A DNA stretch of 64,000 nt from Duganella fentianensis. Lineage in GTDB: Bacteria; Pseudomonadota; Gammaproteobacteria; Burkholderiales; Burkholderiaceae_D. Where the stretch lies: positions 434,001 to 498,000 of the forward strand of contig NZ_WWCL01000002.1 of the NCBI RefSeq assembly GCF_009857835.1. Reading direction: 5' to 3'. Shown piece by piece: positions 60,127 through 64,000 of the stretch (position 1 is the first letter of the stretch; the number at the start of each line of letters is the position of its first letter). The translations under genes and the position numbers were made by a program. Below the pieces are notes generated by a model. It made no database searches. It was not told the origin of the DNA and was given only the letters and a program-made list of their open reading frames with translations.

Positions 60127-61653
60127 GTGAGACGAAAATATGTACAGCAGCAAACGGCGCTGGCCTTGCTGGCCGCAGCAGCGCTGAGCGGATGCGCATT
60201 AGGTCCGGATTTCAAACGGCCGGAAGTGCCGGCAGCAGCAGGCAACAGTTATACCGCGACGGCTTTACCGGCCCAGACGGCTAGCGCAGCGGGCGTCACG
60301 GGCGGTGCCGCCCAGCAGTTCGTCGCCGGCCAGGAATTGCCGGCCCTGTGGTGGCAGCTGTTCGGTTCGCCGGCACTGGATGAGCTGGTGCGTGCCGCGC
60401 TGGCCGGCAACCCCAGCATGGCCGCAGCGGAAGCCAGTTTGCGTCAGGCACAGGAATCCTACAAGGCACAGGCGGGCAGCCTCAACTATCCCTCGGTGAA
60501 TGGCCAGCTCGGGGTGGCGCGGGAAAAGCAGCCCGCCAGTTCCGGCAATGGGGCCGGCGTGTTCACGCTGTATAACGCTTCCGTGGCCGTGGCCTACACG
60601 CCCGACGTGTTCGGCGCCAGCCGGCGCACGCTGGAAGGCGCGCAGGCCCAGATCGATTACCAGCGCTTCCAGGTGGAAGCCACTTATCTGGCACTGAGCG
60701 CGAACGTGGTGACGACGGCCATCCGTAGCGCTTCGCTGCAGGCCCAGCTCAAGGCCACGCAGGAAGTACAGGATGCGCTGGCCAGGCAGCTGGCCGTGAT
60801 CGAGAAACAGTTCGAGCTGGGCGCCATTCCCCGTACCACCTTGCTCAGTCAGCGCAACCAGCTGGCCCAGGTGCGCGCCAGCGTGCCGCCACTGGAAAAA
60901 GCCCTGGCCCAGAGCCGCCACCAGCTATCTGTGCTGGCCGGCCGTCTGCCAGGCGAGGGCGGGCTGCCCGAGTTCACGCTGGAATCGCTGACTTTGCCGC
61001 AGCAACTGCCCGTGTCGCTGCCGTCGGCACTGGTGCGCCAGCGGCCTGATATCCGCGCCAGCGAAGAATTGCTGCATGCAGCCAGCGCTGCCATCGGCGT
61101 GGCCACGGCAGCGCAATATCCGCAGCTGACGCTGAGCGGCAGCTATGGATCGTCGGCGCAGAGCTTCGGCAAGCTGTTCGATGCGCAAACCACGGCCTGG
61201 AGTCTGGCCAGCAATCTGACGGCGCCCATCTTTAATGGCGGCGCGCTGAGTGCGAAAAAACGTGCGGCCGAAGCGGCTTACGACGGTGCGGCAGCGCAGT
61301 ACCGCGCTACCGTGCTGGCTGCGTTCCAGGATGTGGCCGATAGCCTGCGGGCGCTCGATAGCGATGCCGCGGCGCTGAAGGCGCAGGCGGAAGCCGATGC
61401 GCTGGCGGCCGAAGCGTTGGCACTGGCCACCCAGCAGTACAAGCTGGGCGGCATCAGCTATCTGGCGCTGCTGGATGCCCAGCGCAGCTACCAGCAAGCC
61501 CACGTGGCGCTGGTGCAGGCGCAGTCGGCCCGCTATGCCGATACGGCTGCGCTGTTCCAGGCACTCGGAGGCGGCTGGTGGAACCGCAATGACGGGGCCG
61601 CTGCAGCCAGCACCGTGTCGGCCGCGCCCGTGTACGGCAGCAGTGGCCGTTAA
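60127..61653 (+). CDS. RND efflux outer-membrane lipoprotein (OprM/NodT family)
   Basis: A 508-residue outer-membrane channel of a tripartite pump. It starts at GTG 60127 and has a lipoprotein signal ending LSGC, followed by ALGPDFKRPEVP, the classic NodT-family N-terminus. Two OEP repeats are visible, with LPALWWQLFGSPALDELVRA and RQRPDIRASEELLHAASAA. The adaptor and pump genes follow on the same strand. The GTG codon puts the signal in the correct place; the longer frame upstream would add a stretch without signal character. Confidence 0.94.
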   Translation: MRRKYVQQQTALALLAAAALSGCALGPDFKRPEVPAAAGNSYTATALPAQTASAAGVTGGAAQQFVAGQELPALWWQLFGSPALDELVRAALAGNPSMAAAEASLRQAQESYKAQAGSLNYPSVNGQLGVAREKQPASSGNGAGVFTLYNASVAVAYTPDVFGASRRTLEGAQAQIDYQRFQVEATYLALSANVVTTAIRSASLQAQLKATQEVQDALARQLAVIEKQFELGAIPRTTLLSQRNQLAQVRASVPPLEKALAQSRHQLSVLAGRLPGEGGLPEFTLESLTLPQQLPVSLPSALVRQRPDIRASEELLHAASAAIGVATAAQYPQLTLSGSYGSSAQSFGKLFDAQTTAWSLASNLTAPIFNGGALSAKKRAAEAAYDGAAAQYRATVLAAFQDVADSLRALDSDAAALKAQAEADALAAEALALATQQYKLGGISYLALLDAQRSYQQAHVALVQAQSARYADTAALFQALGGGWWNRNDGAAAASTVSAAPVYGSSGR

Positions 61654-61730
61654 TCCGTATTCCCATCAGGCCGGGGGCGCATACGCCGCCGGACAACTAT
61701 TCCTTTGATCTTCAGGCAGGAGACTGATTC

Positions 61731-62870
61731 ATGACCAAGCGCATGTTCATCATGATAGGCGGCGTAGTCGTGCTGATCGCCGTACTGGCGTTCGGCAAAT
61801 ATATGCAGATCCAGAAGCTGATTGCTTCTGCACCCAAGCCCGGTGCCCAGACGGTCACGGCGATCAAGGCCGAGCTGTCCGCATGGCAGCCGCAGATCAA
61901 CTCGGTGGGCACGCTGGTGCCCGTGCGCGGTGTCGATGTGAGTACCGAGCTGGCCGGCATGGTGCGGCAGGTGCATATCCGTTCGGGCGAAGAAGTACGC
62001 GCCGGCCAGGTGCTGTTCACGCTGAATGCGGAAGCCGATGTGGCCCAGCTGCAGGCCCTGCAGGCAGCGGCCGAACTGTCCGCTTCCGTGCTCAAGCGCG
62101 ACAAGCTGCAGTTCGCCGCCCAGGCCATCAGCCAGGCCCAGCTCGATGCCGACGAGGCCGACCTGAAGAGCCGCAAGGCACAGGCGGCGCAGGCGCAGGC
62201 GCTGGTGGAGAAGAAAACCATACGCGCGCCGTTTGCCGGCAAGCTGGGCATCACGTCCGTCAATCCGGGCCAGTTCCTCAACGCGGGCGACAAGCTGGTG
62301 ACGCTGCAGACCATCGATACCGTGTATGTGGACTTCTTTGTGCCGCAACGCCAGCTGGCCGGCCTGTCGCTGGGCCAGAAGCTGAGCCTGACGGCCGATG
62401 CCTATCCCGGCGTCACCTTCGCCGGCAAGGTGACGTCGATCAGCCCGAAAGTCGATGCCGCGACGCGCAATGTGCAGGTGGAAGCGACCGTGCCGAATGG
62501 CAAACGCCAGCTGCTGCCCGGTATGTTCGCCAGTGTCAGCCTCGATCAGGGCGAGAAAAAGGAATACCTGACGCTGCCGCAGACGGCGATTACCTACAAC
62601 CCGTATGGCGCCACCGTGTTCGTGCTGGCACCATCGACGGCCAAGGATGGTCCCAAGGATGACAAGGGCAATGCCCAGCTGGTGGCCCAGCAGGTATTCG
62701 TTACGACAGGCCCGACCCGGGGCGATCAGGTGGCCGTGCTGACGGGCCTGAAAGCGGGGCAGGTAGTGGTCACCAGCGGTCAGCTCAAGCTGAAGAATGG
62801 CACGCCGGCCGTAATCGACAACAAGGTGCAACCGGCCAACAATCCTAGCCCGACGCCGCAGGAACACTAA
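61731..62870 (+). CDS. RND efflux periplasmic adaptor subunit
   Basis: A 379-residue membrane-fusion protein. It has an N-terminal membrane anchor (MFIMIGGVVVLIAVLAFGKY) rather than a lipobox. The barrel-sandwich half motif is AGMVRQVHIRSGEEVRAGQV, followed by an alpha-hairpin and KKTIRAPFAGKLGITSVNPG, then a beta-barrel domain. Related to MexA/AcrA, closest in style to the MexH/TriA-like adaptors without lipidation. GCAGGAG lies 11 nt upstream. It sits between the outer-membrane channel and the pump. Confidence 0.95.
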   Translation: MTKRMFIMIGGVVVLIAVLAFGKYMQIQKLIASAPKPGAQTVTAIKAELSAWQPQINSVGTLVPVRGVDVSTELAGMVRQVHIRSGEEVRAGQVLFTLNAEADVAQLQALQAAAELSASVLKRDKLQFAAQAISQAQLDADEADLKSRKAQAAQAQALVEKKTIRAPFAGKLGITSVNPGQFLNAGDKLVTLQTIDTVYVDFFVPQRQLAGLSLGQKLSLTADAYPGVTFAGKVTSISPKVDAATRNVQVEATVPNGKRQLLPGMFASVSLDQGEKKEYLTLPQTAITYNPYGATVFVLAPSTAKDGPKDDKGNAQLVAQQVFVTTGPTRGDQVAVLTGLKAGQVVVTSGQLKLKNGTPAVIDNKVQPANNPSPTPQEH

Positions 62871-62883
62871 GGAAAGCCGCGCC

Positions 62884-64000
62884 ATGAATTTTACCGACAT
62901 CTTCATTAAGCGGCCCGTACTGGCCAGCGTGGTGAGCCTGCTGATCGTCGTGCTGGGCCTGCGTTCGCTGTTCAGCCTGCCGATCAACCAGTATCCGAAA
63001 ACCCAGAATGCGGTGGTGACCATCTCCACCACCTACTATGGTGCCGATGCCGCCACGGTGGCCGGCTTCATCACCCAGCCGCTGGAATCGGCCATTGCGC
63101 AGGCGCAGGGTATCGATTACCTGTCCTCGTCCAGCAATAGCGGGGTGTCCATCATTACGGCCACGCTGCGGCTCAACTACGATTCCAACCGCGCGCTGAC
63201 GGAAATCACCACGCAGGTGAATTCGGTACGCAACCAGCTGCCGCAGCAAGCCCAGCAGCCGGTGCTGACGGTGCAGATGGGCCAGACTACCGACGCCATG
63301 TACATGGGCTTCTACAGCGATACGCTGCCGACCAATAACGTGACGGACTTCCTGGCGCGCGTGGTCAAGCCCAAGCTCGATTCCATCCAGGGCGTGCAGA
63401 CGGCCGAGCTGCTCGGTGCGCGCCAGTTCGCCCTGCGCGCCTGGCTCGATGCCGGCAAGATGGCCGCGCACGGGGTGACGGCGGCCGATGTCAGCGCGGC
63501 GCTGGCGCAGAATAACTATCTGACGGGGCTGGGCGCCAGCAAAGGCCAGATGGTGACCGTGCCGCTGACGGCCGGAACCGATCTGCATACGGTGGACGAA
63601 TTCAAGGCGCTGGCCATCAAGCAATCGGGCGGCGCCATCGTCCATCTGGAGGATATCGCCAACGTCACGCTGGGTTCGGAAAACTACGATTTCAACGTGG
63701 CCTTTAGCGGCGTGCGCTCGGTGTTCATCGGTATCAAGGTGGCGCCGGAGGCCAACATTCTCGACGTGGCCAAACGTGTGCGCCAGGCTTTCCCCGCCAT
63801 CAAGGAGCAGCTGCCGAATGGCCTGACGGGGGAAATCGTCTACGACTCCACCGAGTTCATCAACACCTCCATCGACGAGGTGGTGAAAACGCTGGTGGAA
63901 GCACTGCTGATCGTGACGGTGGTGATCTATCTGTTCCTGGGCAGCCTGCGCGCCGTAATCGTGCCCGTGATCGCCATGCCGCTGTCGCTGATCGGTACTT
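62884..64000 (+). CDS. RND efflux permease (MexB/AcrB-like), 3'-truncated by window
   Basis: The first 372 residues of an inner-membrane hydrophobe/amphiphile efflux transporter, cut by the right edge. Visible are the first helix (FIKRPVLASVVSLLIVVLG), the PN1/PN2 pore domain with VTISTTYYGADAATVAGFIT, EITTQVNSVRNQLP and DFLARVVKPKLDSIQGVQTA, and the start of the TM2-TM3 helices (VVKTLVEALLIVTVVIYLFL). It is third gene of the pump operon, 13 nt after the adaptor gene. Substrate is not predictable. Confidence 0.95.
   Translation, partial: MNFTDIFIKRPVLASVVSLLIVVLGLRSLFSLPINQYPKTQNAVVTISTTYYGADAATVAGFITQPLESAIAQAQGIDYLSSSSNSGVSIITATLRLNYDSNRALTEITTQVNSVRNQLPQQAQQPVLTVQMGQTTDAMYMGFYSDTLPTNNVTDFLARVVKPKLDSIQGVQTAELLGARQFALRAWLDAGKMAAHGVTAADVSAALAQNNYLTGLGASKGQMVTVPLTAGTDLHTVDEFKALAIKQSGGAIVHLEDIANVTLGSENYDFNVAFSGVRSVFIGIKVAPEANILDVAKRVRQAFPAIKEQLPNGLTGEIVYDSTEFINTSIDEVVKTLVEALLIVTVVIYLFLGSLRAVIVPVIAMPLSLIGT

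Noticed and set aside
1..64000. CRISPR arrays, prophage genes, complete insertion sequences, restriction-modification or toxin-antitoxin loci
   Set aside because: No regularly spaced repeats, transposase, integrase, capsid or methylase/endonuclease genes were seen. The XRE/membrane-protein pair lacks any toxin signature.

Overview
The window looks like a chromosomal segment of a GC-rich betaproteobacterium, most likely order Burkholderiales and probably Oxalobacteraceae (Janthinobacterium/Massilia/Duganella-like). This is inferred from the conserved order rpoE-rseA-mucD-lepA-lepB-rnc-era-recO-pdxJ-acpS-uvrC-pgsA followed by tRNA-Gly/tRNA-Cys genes, and from protein style; no 16S gene is present. 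Both window edges cut genes: rpoE at the left, an RND pump gene at the right. LAYOUT: (1) 1-13125, housekeeping block, all on +: sigma-E stress module, translation factor LepA, signal peptidase, RNase III, Era, RecO, vitamin B6 and ACP maturation, UvrC, PgsA, three identical tRNA-Gly(GCC) genes and tRNA-Cys(GCA) behind a strong promoter. (2) 13126-14783, small accessory patch: a decayed C-terminal remnant of a HlyD-type secretion adaptor, a lower-GC lipoprotein gene, a YciI-like gene and an imperfect direct repeat of about 39 bp. (3) 14780-23964, a sulfide-response island: methyltransferase, TauE/SafE exporter, fused sulfurtransferase-like/sulfide:quinone oxidoreductase, persulfide dioxygenase-like MBL protein, a FisR-like sigma-54 activator with a three-cysteine sensor, and a complete cytochrome bd operon (cydP-cydA-cydB-cydX-ybgE). 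Sigma-54 promoters and TGGCAGT boxes lie on both sides of the activator gene. (4) 24044-27102, GAF-rich histidine kinase and response regulator. (5) 27315-34908, TonB receptor with an exported SAM-hydrolase-family protein, a TonB-C/Sel1 protein, an autoregulated XRE/membrane-protein pair, a VOC protein and uridine kinase. (6) 35083-45122, a fourth identical tRNA-Gly, then the nitrous oxide reductase cluster nosZ-R-D-F-Y-L, cytochrome c, nosX and a DUF2834 membrane protein. (7) 45198-51436, Fur-boxed siderophore receptor, two tandem universal stress proteins behind a perfect FNR box, an esterase and a Crp/Fnr regulator. (8) 51443-58209, operon of M1 peptidase, DUF6702-like protein and TonB receptor, then an alkaline-phosphatase-superfamily enzyme. 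(9) 58439-64000, S53 peptidase and an RND efflux operon. HOW IT WORKS TOGETHER: the organism appears to be a facultative respirer able to reduce N2O, to use a high-affinity bd oxidase and to take up iron chelates. The most interesting system is region 3. A persulfide-sensing sigma-54 activator appears to switch on, divergently, sulfide-oxidising enzymes on one side and bd oxidase on the other. That would couple sulfide removal to a terminal oxidase type known to resist sulfide.
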